This document shows positions 1 to 8,378 of a stretch of DNA of 64,000 nucleotides, one piece after another. The DNA comes from Gelidibacter pelagius (lineage in GTDB: Bacteria > Bacteroidota > Bacteroidia > Flavobacteriales > Flavobacteriaceae). The stretch is from assembly GCF_017581925.1 (NCBI RefSeq), contig NZ_JAGEVG010000003.1, forward strand, positions 1 through 64,000. The letters are read 5' to 3'. Every line of letters starts with the position of its first letter. Within the stretch, counting starts at the first letter, position 1. Made by a program: the position numbers and the translations under genes. The notes beneath the pieces are model-generated. The model saw nothing but the letters and a program-made list of their open reading frames with translations. It was not told the origin of the DNA and ran no database searches.

Positions 1-37
1 GTTTTAAAGCGAGGAATTAGGAATAAAAAAGAATCGT

Positions 38-119
38 TATAAGCATTGAGCTTGTGCAATTTAAAAACCACCTCGTCTTCTGCTTCTTTACTGAAGCAGA
101 AGCCACTCCTCCTTAAAAA
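38..119 (-). repeat. Hairpin repeat, copy 1 of a direct repeat
   Basis: These 82 bases recur almost unchanged at 364-445, an offset of 326. The core is a 10-bp perfect stem (77-86 pairing with 93-102) with a 6-base loop. Read on the minus strand the element is GTGG, the stem-loop, then ACGAGG. Confidence 0.8.
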
Positions 120-263
120 ATGGGGGGAATTTGGTATGTTACTAATTTTTAACTGTAGACAAAGAACAAAATTAACCCAGAAACAGGAAGTTGAATAGGA
201 AATTGTATAAAAATGAAGTTAAGTTCACAGCACTATTTTTCAATCATACATGGTCCAATTAAT

Positions 264-320
264 TCCTTCCCTTTCAAAGGGAAGGTGGCTTCATCCCGCG
301 GATACGGGATGAAGACGGAA
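264..320 (+). repeat. Hairpin repeat, variant stem
   Basis: Two inverted repeats are present: 265-274 with 276-285, and a 10-bp stem 289-298 with 305-314 around a 6-base loop. The second stem has the same architecture as the elements at 38-119 and 364-445 (outer CTTC/GAAG, GTGG before, ACGG after) but a different inner six base pairs. Confidence 0.7.
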
Positions 321-363
321 GGGTTTGTTCTCATGCGACAATTGGGTAATAAAGTAGAACAGG

Positions 364-445
364 TATAAGCATTGAATTAGTGCAAGTTAAAAACCACCTC
401 GTCTTCTGCTTCTTTACTGAAGCAGAAGCCACTCCTCCTTAAAAA
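364..445 (-). repeat. Hairpin repeat, copy 2 of a direct repeat
   Basis: Second copy of the 38-119 element, with the stem at 403-412 and 419-428. It is followed by a small extra inverted repeat, CCTCCTT with AAGGAGG, at about 434-450. Confidence 0.8.
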
Positions 446-513
446 GGAGGAGAAGTTGTAATGTTGCTAAGTGTTTTCAAGGTTTCAAGCAGTCAAATCA
501 TTATCATCGTGCA

Positions 514-563
514 TTCTGCGAAAATCTGCACTACCTGCCCGACCAGCAGGGCGGGTCTGCGGG
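514..563 (+). repeat. Dispersed GC-rich intergenic repeat, copy 1
   Basis: This is a GC-rich patch in an AT-rich gap. It starts TTCTGCGAAAATCTGC and ends GGCGGGTCTGCGGG. The same element lies inverted at 48257-48303. Confidence 0.7.
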
Positions 564-666
564 AGAAAAAAAATCCAAATTCAAGATTCAAGGTGCAATA
601 GATCATCTTAAGTCCATAGTGCAATTATCAATCGTAAATCGTAATTCTTAAATCGTTTTCATTACG

Positions 667-674
667 TATCTTTG
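667..674 (+). promoter_or_regulatory. -7 box of rimO promoter
   Basis: TATCTTTG matches the Bacteroidota -7 consensus TAnnTTTG. It sits 20 bases before the chosen ATG of rimO. No clear -33 TTTG is seen. Confidence 0.6.
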
Positions 675-694
675 CACACTTAATTTTTTTGAAT

Positions 695-2002
695 ATGAGA
701 ACGAAATCGCTTAAAAAGAACCGCATAAACGTCGTGACCTTAGGTTGTAGTAAGAATGTTTATGACAGCGAAGTCCTTATGGGACAACTAAAAGCGAGCG
801 GTAAAGATGTCGTGCATGAAGAGGAAGGCAATATTGTGGTGATCAATACTTGTGGCTTTATCAATAATGCAAAAGAAGAAAGCATCAATACCATTCTTGA
901 ATTTATGCAAAAAAAGGAAGATGGTGAAGTCGATAAGGTTTTTGTGACCGGTTGCTTGAGTGAACGATATAAACCAGATTTACAAAAGGAAATTCCGAAT
1001 GTGGATCAATATTTTGGAACTACGGAACTCCCGGGTCTACTGAAAGCATTAGGTGCCGATTATAAGCACGAACTTATTGGTGAGCGTTTAACGACAACCC
1101 CAAAAAACTATGCCTATCTAAAAATTGCCGAAGGTTGCGACAGACCTTGTAGTTTTTGTGCTATTCCAATTATGCGTGGTAAACACAGATCGACGCCAAT
1201 TGAAGACATCGTTGTTGAAGCTGAAAAATTGGCGGCCAAAGGTGTGAAGGAATTAATCTTGATTGCACAGGATTTAACCTATTATGGTCTCGATTTATAT
1301 AAAAAACGTAACCTTGCCGAATTACTTGAAGCCCTTGTGAAAGTAGAAGGTGTGGAGTGGATCCGTTTGCATTATGCATTTCCAACGGGATTCCCAATGG
1401 ACGTGCTTGATGTAATGAAACGCGAGCCAAAAATCTGTAACTACCTCGATATTCCGCTGCAGCACATTTCCGATAACATTCTTAAAAGTATGCGTCGTGG
1501 AACAACCAAAGAAAAAACGACAAAGCTGCTGAAAGAGTTTAGAAATAAAGTTCCAGAAATGACGATTAGAACCACCTTAATTGTAGGTTATCCAGGAGAA
1601 ACAGAGGAGAATTTTCAGGAATTGAAACAATGGGTTACCGATATGCGTTTTGAACGTTTGGGCTGTTTCACCTATAGCCATGAAGAAAACACACATGCTT
1701 ATAATTTGGAAGATGATGTACCGCAAGAGATCAAGCAAGATCGTGCCAACCAGATTATGGAAATCCAATCTCAGATTTCTTGGGAATTGAACCAAGCCAA
1801 AATAGGCCAAGAATTTAAAGTAGTCATAGATCGCAAAGAAGGCAATTACTTTGTAGGCCGAACAGAGTTTGATTCTCCAGACGTCGACAACGAAGTCCGT
1901 ATTGATGCCACTAAGAATTATTTAAAAACTGGGGAGTATGCCATGGTTACAATTACGGAAGCAGAAGATTTTGATCTTTATGGAGACGTGGTGACATCTT
2001 AA
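695..2002 (+). CDS. rimO: Ribosomal protein uS12 methylthiotransferase RimO
   Basis: A radical-SAM methylthiotransferase that adds a methylthio group to a conserved aspartate of ribosomal protein S12, in the cytoplasm. From the ATG at 695 the protein has 435 residues, normal for the family. An N-terminal MTTase domain supplies C18, C53 and C87 for one 4Fe-4S cluster. The radical-SAM motif CDRPCSFC (C148, C152, C155) binds the second cluster, and a TRAM-like domain closes the C-terminus. A TTG two codons upstream (689) is in frame but less likely, because the ATG fits the promoter and family length. RimO rather than MiaB is indicated by the N-terminal LGCSKNVYDSE and by overall length. The gene stands alone and ends at a strong terminator shared with the convergent mgtE. 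Confidence 0.93.
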   Translation: MRTKSLKKNRINVVTLGCSKNVYDSEVLMGQLKASGKDVVHEEEGNIVVINTCGFINNAKEESINTILEFMQKKEDGEVDKVFVTGCLSERYKPDLQKEIPNVDQYFGTTELPGLLKALGADYKHELIGERLTTTPKNYAYLKIAEGCDRPCSFCAIPIMRGKHRSTPIEDIVVEAEKLAAKGVKELILIAQDLTYYGLDLYKKRNLAELLEALVKVEGVEWIRLHYAFPTGFPMDVLDVMKREPKICNYLDIPLQHISDNILKSMRRGTTKEKTTKLLKEFRNKVPEMTIRTTLIVGYPGETEENFQELKQWVTDMRFERLGCFTYSHEENTHAYNLEDDVPQEIKQDRANQIMEIQSQISWELNQAKIGQEFKVVIDRKEGNYFVGRTEFDSPDVDNEVRIDATKNYLKTGEYAMVTITEAEDFDLYGDVVTS

Positions 2003-2032
2003 AAGTAAAGCATCTATTGACTGCTAAAATTA

Positions 2033-2083
2033 AACCAAATCTTTATTTGAATGTCTTTCATTGATAAAGATTTGGTTTTTTTA
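2033..2083. terminator. Bidirectional terminator between rimO and mgtE
   Basis: A 14-bp perfect stem (2033-2046 with 2064-2077) is followed by a T run on the plus strand. It lies between convergent genes and probably serves both. Confidence 0.8.
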
Positions 2084-2093
2084 TTTCGATTTA

Positions 2094-3434
2094 TCAAAAC
2101 CCAAAATATCGTGCTGCGATAGAGAAATAAATCAGCACCCCACAAATATCAGATAGTGAGGTGACCAATGGTGCACTTGCCGTGGCCGGATCTATGTTTA
2201 GTTTAGTAAATATAAAAGGTAATAACATGCCTATTAGACTTCCAAGCATGACGTTTATGACCATCGCTATGCAGACTACAATAATCACTTCTGGTGCCCT
2301 AAAACTCGCTACGGCAGCAACACTGGCCGCCATAGTCAATCCAAGTAAGAAAGAAACCATGAGTTCCCTGCCAATTAATTTGTACCAATCGGAGATTTGG
2401 ATTTCGCCCAAGGCCAAGTAGCGAATCATCAGTGTGGCCGATTGTGATCCGGCATTACCACCACTATCAATCAATAGAGGTAAAAAGAACACCAAGGCAA
2501 CCACTTGTTGGATCACATCTTCAAAACTCGCTAAAGCCGCTCCGGAAAACACATTCATAAAGACTAAAAGAACAAGCCAAACTATCCTGTTTTTATATAA
2601 AATAAAAATACGCTCCTTTAAAGGGTTTTTACTCACATTTTGAATCGATCCGAATTTATGGAAATCTTCAGTGGATTCTTCCTCTATAACATCTAAAATG
2701 TCATCAAAAGTAACAATTCCTAAAAGCACACCTTCTTTATTTAAAACGGGCATTGCTTCCCGATCATAATCTTTAAAAACCTGAATGGCCGCTTCTTGAT
2801 CATCCAAAGCATTCAAGAACACAAACCGATGATCGAGCAGCTCTGAAACATGTTGTTCAGGACTGGCCAAGATGAGATCTTTGATAGAGATGTCGTCAAT
2901 TAACCGCCACTCATGATCTATGATATAAATAACGTTTAGAGTTTCAGAATCCTGTCCAAACTGCCTTATATGTTCAAAAGCTTTGGCAACTGTAATATCC
3001 GCTTTTATGGCTACGAATTCAGGCGTCATCAAACGTCCAATACTATCTTTTGGATAGCTTAAAAGTTTAACGGTAATTGCTCGTTCTTCGGGAGACAACA
3101 TTTGAATGAAACTTTGGGCAATATCTTCCGGTAAATCTTCAAAAAATGAAGTTCTATCATCGGGCTCAATGTCATTCAGTAATCTTGATAGTTTTTGGGA
3201 ATTCTCAGACAATCCCTCAATGACTTCCTCCTGATCAGACTGCGGAAGCATTTTGAAGACGTTCTTGGCCTGTTCTCTGGATAACAATCTGAATAAAATG
3301 ATCTTATCGTTTTTAGAGAAGTTTTCAACCATCAATGACAAGTCCAAAGCATCCATGTCCTGCAAGGAACGCTTTAATTCACGCCATTTTTTATTCTTTA
3401 TTAAATCGAGAAAATGTGGTTTGGTAACTTCCAT
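2094..3434 (-). CDS. mgtE: Magnesium transporter MgtE
   Basis: A Mg2+ channel/transporter of the inner membrane, 446 residues, a normal length. The cytosolic MgtE_N helical domain is at about 30-130 and paired CBS domains at about 130-250; together they gate the pore according to Mg2+. Five transmembrane helices follow from about 285 to the end. The pore region has the family motif GGNAGSQSATLMIR and, near the C-terminus, DPATASAPLVTSLSD, whose last aspartate matches the pore Mg2+ ligand of the Thermus protein. The gene is monocistronic and converges on rimO. A -7 box on the minus strand at 3507-3514 is a likely promoter. Confidence 0.93.
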   Translation of the reverse strand: MEVTKPHFLDLIKNKKWRELKRSLQDMDALDLSLMVENFSKNDKIILFRLLSREQAKNVFKMLPQSDQEEVIEGLSENSQKLSRLLNDIEPDDRTSFFEDLPEDIAQSFIQMLSPEERAITVKLLSYPKDSIGRLMTPEFVAIKADITVAKAFEHIRQFGQDSETLNVIYIIDHEWRLIDDISIKDLILASPEQHVSELLDHRFVFLNALDDQEAAIQVFKDYDREAMPVLNKEGVLLGIVTFDDILDVIEEESTEDFHKFGSIQNVSKNPLKERIFILYKNRIVWLVLLVFMNVFSGAALASFEDVIQQVVALVFFLPLLIDSGGNAGSQSATLMIRYLALGEIQISDWYKLIGRELMVSFLLGLTMAASVAAVASFRAPEVIIVVCIAMVINVMLGSLIGMLLPFIFTKLNIDPATASAPLVTSLSDICGVLIYFSIAARYFGF

Positions 3435-3506
3435 ATTCGAAAATTTTATATCATCAAAATTTATAAAAACTATGTTTTTTTAAAACCATTTGTAGGATTT
3501 AAAGTG

Positions 3507-3514
3507 CAAATGTA
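3507..3514 (-). promoter_or_regulatory. -7 box of mgtE promoter
   Basis: On the minus strand this reads TACATTTG, a full TAnnTTTG match, about 75 bases before the mgtE start. A CAA at 3539-3541 is a weak -33 candidate. Confidence 0.5.
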
Positions 3515-3683
3515 AGTCTTATTTTTTGCTTTAAAGCGCAAGGTTTTGTCGCTATTACTGATTTTCCTGATGAGATCCTACCGTCATAAAATAATTTGTA
3601 TAGACAGCGCTATTCTGGACCTCATAAAGAAATAATTTATATTGGATTTTCCTTATTTGTTGTGTTTGTGTGTAGACACATGA

Positions 3684-3715
3684 TTGCGAAATCAATTTTA
3701 TATTACTTAATTTTG
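3684..3715 (+). promoter_or_regulatory. Promoter of the heavy-metal efflux operon
   Basis: A TTG at 3684-3686 (-33) and TAATTTTG at 3708-3715 (-7) are separated by 21 bases, within the Bacteroidota range. The GTG start of the response regulator follows 23 bases after the -7 box. Confidence 0.6.
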
Positions 3716-3738
3716 GATGTTCAAAAAAAATCGTTCGG

Positions 3739-4425
3739 GTGAAAAAAATACTTATCATAGAAGATGATCCAGAGCTGAATAGAAATATAAAAGATGCGCT
3801 TTTGGCAGAAAATATGCAGGTCGAAACCGTTTATGACGGATTGTTGGCTGAGAGAATTCTAAATAAATCGCATTTCGACTGTATCTTGTTGGATATTAAT
3901 TTACCCGGTAAAAGCGGTTTCGATTTGGCAAAAGAGTTTAGGACCCATAATATGGCAACGCCCATTTTAATGATTTCAGCCTTTTCTGAATTGGAAGATA
4001 AAGTGCACGGTTATGAAATGGGAGCCGACGATTATATTACCAAACCTTTTTATATGCGTGAACTGATTTTAAAGATCAATTCACTTATAAAACGCAGTCA
4101 AAACAATTCCGTTGATCGTCAAGGAAATGGGATTATTATTGCTGGGGATCTTCAGGTGAATACACGATTGAAAAAAGTAAGCAGACAGGAAACGGAAATT
4201 TCGTTAACTCCAAGAGAATATCAAATCCTACTCAAATTGTTGGAATCTAAAGGTGAAATTGTCTCTAAACAACGGTTGATCCAAGAGATTTGGGGGAAGT
4301 CTTTTGATGCCAACACCAATACCATAGAGGTCTATATCAATTTTTTACGAAAGAAAATCGATCGTCCGTTTGATAAGGAATCCATTAAAACTAAGATCGG
4401 TTATGGTTATTATTTCGAGGACTGA
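3739..4425 (+). CDS. OmpR-family response regulator of the efflux operon
   Basis: A DNA-binding response regulator, 228 residues. The receiver domain (1-120) has acidic D9 and D10, phosphoacceptor D52 in LLDINLPG, S80 and K102 (TKPF). A winged-helix OmpR/PhoB effector domain spans about 130-228. The start is GTG at 3739: the sequence directly after it is the canonical beta-1 strand of a receiver, and no ATG is available. The stop shares one base with the start of the kinase gene (TGATG), so the pair is probably translationally coupled. Position at the head of an RND operon suggests CusR/CzcR-like control of the genes that follow. The inducing metal cannot be read from the sequence. Confidence 0.92.
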   Translation: MKKILIIEDDPELNRNIKDALLAENMQVETVYDGLLAERILNKSHFDCILLDINLPGKSGFDLAKEFRTHNMATPILMISAFSELEDKVHGYEMGADDYITKPFYMRELILKINSLIKRSQNNSVDRQGNGIIIAGDLQVNTRLKKVSRQETEISLTPREYQILLKLLESKGEIVSKQRLIQEIWGKSFDANTNTIEVYINFLRKKIDRPFDKESIKTKIGYGYYFED

Positions 4426-5801
4426 TGAGTATTAGAAGAAAAATTCTGTTGTATTTTTCAGCAACAATCATCAGTTTGTTGGGCATGACCCTGTTTTTTA
4501 TCTACACGCTTTTCTATGAATATCGTGAGGAGGAATTTCAACAGAAACAAAAGCAGAAAATCACCTCCACCATTAAATTTTTAACTGAAATTAGACAAGC
4601 GGACGAATCCATTATCCAAGCGATGGATCGGATCAGCATCAACGAGTTTTACGATGAAAAACTCCTGATTTTCGACCATTCAAAAACCTTGATTTATTCC
4701 AGTATTGACGATTTACAGATTCCTCAGGAAGAGGTCAACAACATCCTGAAAGTGCTGACCATCGTCAACCCATGGTTAGAAGCAAAAGACGATTTGTATG
4801 ACGTGGTAGGTGTCTATGTGAAATATAACAACAATACTTACTACGGCATCAATAAAGCTTTTGACGAATCGGGTTATTCAAAATTGGATTTTTTACGATA
4901 CGTATTGCTGATTACCTTTTTGGGCATTTCGTTAGTGGTGGTTTTAATAGCCTATTACCTGTCCCGGATTATCGCAGAACCCATCGTAGATATCACCAAA
5001 AAAATCACCAATTATAATTTTGATACGCTTTATATTCCTATTGAAGTCAAGCGTTCAGAAAATGAAATTGTGGTTTTGGCAGAGCAATTCAACAAGTTGA
5101 TGAAACGGATGAAAGAGGCCGTATCCTTTCAAAAACACGCCATTAATCATATTTCACATGAGTTAAAAACACCTATCGCTGTTTTGGTCTCCAATTTTGA
5201 ACGTATGGAAAACGAAACGGATTTGGAGGTTTTGAAGTCGCAGATCAACCGTCAGAAGGAAGACACCAAAAACCTCAGTGAAATTATTAACCTCTTGTTG
5301 GAACTCTCAAAAACCGATGCCGGGCATAGCATTCCAAAAACAAACATTCGGGTGGATGAGTTGATTTTTGATACTATGGATGAGCTTTCACAATTATATC
5401 CAGAATTTGAATTTTCAGTGGATTATATCGGGCAAACGGACAATGAAAGCTTATTGACCATACAAGGTTCTGCACGTTTATTGAAAGCGGCATTTATGAA
5501 TCTGATGCTAAATTCCATTCATTACAGTTCTAATAAAGAAGGCAGCATTCATATTATTACTGATGAAAAACAGCTTCAATTGGATTTTATTAATGAAGGC
5601 CCTGTCATTACTGAAGACGAACAGAAATACCTCTTTCAACACTTTTTTAGAGGAGAAAATAGCAAAGGCAAGTCGGGTTTTGGGCTAGGGCTTGTTTTTA
5701 TATCTAAAATTATTTCACAGCACCAGGGGCAAATCTCTTACTATACGGACAATGAAAACTTAAATACCTTTTCGTTGATCTTCCCATTATATGGTGGCTA
5801 A
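4425..5801 (+). CDS. Sensor histidine kinase of the efflux operon
   Basis: A membrane sensor kinase, 458 residues, partner of the overlapping response regulator. A transmembrane helix at about 8-30, a periplasmic sensor loop of about 130 residues and a second helix at about 160-180 are followed by a HAMP-like linker. The HisKA dimerisation domain has the H-box NHISHELKTP with phosphoacceptor H245. The HATPase_c domain shows the N-box NLMLNS and the G-box GKSGFGLGL. The periplasmic loop has no obvious His/Cys cluster, so the signal is unknown. It is probably CusS/CzcS-like by context. Confidence 0.92.
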   Translation: MSIRRKILLYFSATIISLLGMTLFFIYTLFYEYREEEFQQKQKQKITSTIKFLTEIRQADESIIQAMDRISINEFYDEKLLIFDHSKTLIYSSIDDLQIPQEEVNNILKVLTIVNPWLEAKDDLYDVVGVYVKYNNNTYYGINKAFDESGYSKLDFLRYVLLITFLGISLVVVLIAYYLSRIIAEPIVDITKKITNYNFDTLYIPIEVKRSENEIVVLAEQFNKLMKRMKEAVSFQKHAINHISHELKTPIAVLVSNFERMENETDLEVLKSQINRQKEDTKNLSEIINLLLELSKTDAGHSIPKTNIRVDELIFDTMDELSQLYPEFEFSVDYIGQTDNESLLTIQGSARLLKAAFMNLMLNSIHYSSNKEGSIHIITDEKQLQLDFINEGPVITEDEQKYLFQHFFRGENSKGKSGFGLGLVFISKIISQHQGQISYYTDNENLNTFSLIFPLYGG

Positions 5802-5882
5802 TGCTACATGATTAATGCATTCTTAAGCTAAACTTTATCCATTTTAAGGTCTTTTTAAGCTTGTTTTGGAGTCTTTTGCACC

Positions 5883-7235
5883 ATGAAATTGAAGGACAAA
5901 ATTATTGGTGGTAAAGAGATGCAGGATGCTGCACAATTCTTTTCGAAAATTGCCGTCGTGCTTTTAATAGGTTTTAGTTCAAGTGTTTTTGCTCAATCAC
6001 AGCAAAAAGACACGTTAAAACTTAATCGACAGCACTATGAAGAACTTTTCTTAAAGCAAAACCTACTACTGCTTGCTGAGACCTACAAAATAAATCAGGC
6101 AGAAGCGATGGTGGCACAGGCAAAACTTTGGCCCAATCCAAGTTTGACCGTTGAAGAAATTAATCTGTGGGCCACCAATAAGCAATTGTCTTATTTGGAT
6201 GAACCATTGCCTCAGGTTTTTGGGAGTGTTGCCCAAAACACACAGTTTGCAGTGCAGCTGGAGCAGCAAATTATCACCGCCGGAAAGCGTAGAAAATTGA
6301 TGGAGGTTGAGAAAGTTGGCGTTAAAGTTGCCGAACAGGAATTTGAAGAATTGCTTCGAAATCTGAAATACGAGTTTAGAAATACACTCACCGAGTTACA
6401 GTATTTGCAGCTTTACACTGAAATTTTTTTCAAGCAACGTGATTTGATCCAGAAATTACTAAAGGCCTATAAACGACAACTTGAGAGCGATCATATTAGC
6501 AAAGGGGAATATATGCGACTTCAAAGCTTGCAATTGGAACTTTCAAAAGAAATCAATGAACTTTCCAAAGCCAAAAACGAAACGGAGAAGGAATTAAAAG
6601 TGCTTTTGAGCATTACTGGGCCGGTAAGTTTACTTGTGCATGAAGATGATTTTACGCCTGACCTCCAAAGACTTCAAGATCTTGATGTTTTAAATCTTCA
6701 ACAAGATTTTTTTACGTATAGACCTGATGTGAAATTGGCCGAATTGGAAAATGAGCATTTCAAAAGTTTACTTAACTATGAAAAATCGCAGGCCATTCCC
6801 GATATCAATTTGAATGCCTCTTACGATCGTGGAGGCGGGGTGTGGCCGAGTTTCTTCGGATTCGGGTTATCTATAGACTTACCTGTTTTCAACAGGAATC
6901 AAGGTGCGATTGCTTATGCACAAATGGGAATTGAAAATACCAGTATTCTTTCCAGCGACATCCGGTTAAGAGCGCAGGCCGAATTTGATCAGAATTACAA
7001 GGATTTTAGAGCTGCCTTAGCGTTTTATGAAAGCATAGAAGCCCATTTTGAAACCGATTTAGATGAAATCTTCGAAAGTTATTCCAAGAATTTCTTGAGC
7101 CGTAATATCAACCTATTGCAATATTTGGATTTTCAGGAGGCTTATCTGGAAAATAAAAGAATCATCCTCGAATCAAAGAAAGAAATCCATTTGCAATTGG
7201 AAACGCTCCAATATACCATCGGAAAAGAAATTTAA
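5883..7235 (+). CDS. TolC-family outer membrane efflux channel
   Basis: Outer-membrane component (CusC/CzcC type) of the tripartite pump encoded by this operon. The 450-residue protein has an N-terminal signal peptide ending FSSSVFA, then two OEP-type repeats of long amphipathic helices (about 55-250 and 265-450) typical of TolC. The start is uncertain. ATG 5883 gives a long signal peptide with a basic n-region. An in-frame ATG at 5919 gives a conventional-length one. A degenerate -7 box (GTCTTTTG, 5871-5878) ends four bases before ATG 5883, so internal initiation at or near the ATG is possible besides read-through from the kinase gene 81 bases upstream. Confidence 0.88.
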   Translation: MKLKDKIIGGKEMQDAAQFFSKIAVVLLIGFSSSVFAQSQQKDTLKLNRQHYEELFLKQNLLLLAETYKINQAEAMVAQAKLWPNPSLTVEEINLWATNKQLSYLDEPLPQVFGSVAQNTQFAVQLEQQIITAGKRRKLMEVEKVGVKVAEQEFEELLRNLKYEFRNTLTELQYLQLYTEIFFKQRDLIQKLLKAYKRQLESDHISKGEYMRLQSLQLELSKEINELSKAKNETEKELKVLLSITGPVSLLVHEDDFTPDLQRLQDLDVLNLQQDFFTYRPDVKLAELENEHFKSLLNYEKSQAIPDINLNASYDRGGGVWPSFFGFGLSIDLPVFNRNQGAIAYAQMGIENTSILSSDIRLRAQAEFDQNYKDFRAALAFYESIEAHFETDLDEIFESYSKNFLSRNINLLQYLDFQEAYLENKRIILESKKEIHLQLETLQYTIGKEI

Positions 7236-7259
7236 ATACCATTTATTCAATTATAAAAA

Positions 7260-8369
7260 ATGTACAACACCAATTTATACCGTCTGACGCTTTTTGCTTT
7301 TTTGCTTCTGCTTATCAGTGGTTGCGCAAAAAATAAAAATGAACATATCATTCATAAAGAGACCACTACGTTTTGTCTCAATGATTTTATGAAAGATGAT
7401 ATTGTTAAAGTGGCTGTAGAAAAAAGAACCATTACAGAATCCATTATACTGAACGCTCAAGTAGAGGCAAACCCGGACAAGCTGGTTCACTTTGTGAGTT
7501 TGGTGAGTGGTGTCGTGACCAAAACCTATTTTTCCTCAGGTGATAAAGTTAAAAAAGGACAGTTGCTTTTGGAAATGATGAGCAGTGAACTCAGTAGTTT
7601 GACCTCACAAAAATCAAGTCTGAAATCCCAAATCCTTGTCGCTCAACGCGAATTGGAATCGGTTCAGGAAATGCATCACGATAAGATCGCCTCCCAAAGA
7701 GATTTGATTGAGGCACAAAGTAGTTTGGATGTACTGAGAGCGGAACTTCAAAACATTAACGCGCAACTTAATTTATATAGTGCGAGTGCGGAGCGCGGTG
7801 TGTTCCAGGTGAGAGCGTCCTCTTCGGGCACCATTATCAGTAAAAATGTGGCAGCAGGCATGCAGGTTTCGGCAGAAGGCGATCCGCTTTTTACAATTTC
7901 CGATTTGAATGAAGTTTGGATCATGGCCAATATTTACGCTGGAAATATTCCGTATGTAAAACAAGGCATGCCAGTAGAAATAAAAGCTTTGCCTTATGCC
8001 GAGGAGGTGTTTATAGGAGAAATAAATGTGGTATCACAAGTGTTTGATTCCAATGAACGTGTTCTAAAAGCACGTATCGTGATGGATAATAAAGATGGCA
8101 AACTCATGCCTGGAATGCTGGTGGATGTCACGGTTGAAAAGGAAGACGGTCTGATGGCTAATGCCGCTCCAGTAGATGCGTTGATTTTTGACGATAACCA
8201 ACATTTCCTGGTTCTGTATAAATCCGATTGCGATATCGAAGTCCGAAAGGTGACGCCGACCATACAAAACGCCAACACGGTTTATTTTGAAAATAACATT
8301 AAAGAGGGCGAACAAATTATCACAAAAAATCACCTTTTGATTTACAACCACTTAAAAGCGTTAAAATAA
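7260..8369 (+). CDS. RND efflux periplasmic adaptor (CusB/CzcB-like lipoprotein)
   Basis: Membrane-fusion protein that joins the RND pump to the outer-membrane channel. The 369-residue precursor has a lipoprotein signal with lipobox LISGC (C22 lipidated). A lipoyl/barrel-sandwich region comes next (SGVVTKTYFSSGDKVKKGQ at about 81-99), then an alpha-hairpin (about 105-175), the returning half of the lipoyl domain and beta-barrel domains to the C-terminus. It lies 24 bases after the channel gene and 9 bases before the pump gene, so it is cotranscribed with them. There is no long His-rich N-terminal metal-binding segment. Confidence 0.9.
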   Translation: MYNTNLYRLTLFAFLLLLISGCAKNKNEHIIHKETTTFCLNDFMKDDIVKVAVEKRTITESIILNAQVEANPDKLVHFVSLVSGVVTKTYFSSGDKVKKGQLLLEMMSSELSSLTSQKSSLKSQILVAQRELESVQEMHHDKIASQRDLIEAQSSLDVLRAELQNINAQLNLYSASAERGVFQVRASSSGTIISKNVAAGMQVSAEGDPLFTISDLNEVWIMANIYAGNIPYVKQGMPVEIKALPYAEEVFIGEINVVSQVFDSNERVLKARIVMDNKDGKLMPGMLVDVTVEKEDGLMANAAPVDALIFDDNQHFLVLYKSDCDIEVRKVTPTIQNANTVYFENNIKEGEQIITKNHLLIYNHLKALK

Positions 8370-8378
8370 GCCTTATCC

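Larger units (their letters stand above)
1..694. other. Gene-free region upstream of rimO, rich in hairpin repeats
   Basis: No convincing reading frame is seen here. The stretch holds three hairpin elements of one family (38-119, 264-320, 364-445), one copy of a second dispersed repeat (514-563), AT-rich filler, and a -7 promoter box for rimO near its right end. Confidence 0.7.
3435..3738. other. Divergent promoter region between mgtE and the efflux operon
   Basis: This 304-base gap holds divergent promoters only: a minus-strand -7 box at 3507-3514 and a plus-strand -33/-7 pair at 3684-3715. Just upstream of the latter, TGTGT and ACACA flank GTAG (about 3671-3684), a small dyad that could be an operator. 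No gene is seen. Confidence 0.5.

Noticed and set aside
689-694. TTG start two codons upstream for rimO
   Set aside because: The ATG at 695 fits the -7 box at 667-674 and the family length; the TTG has no supporting ribosome binding site.
1-694. CRISPR array or insertion sequence in the repeat-rich left end
   Set aside because: Only two direct copies 326 bases apart, each with an internal hairpin; no regular spacers, terminal inverted repeats or transposase.
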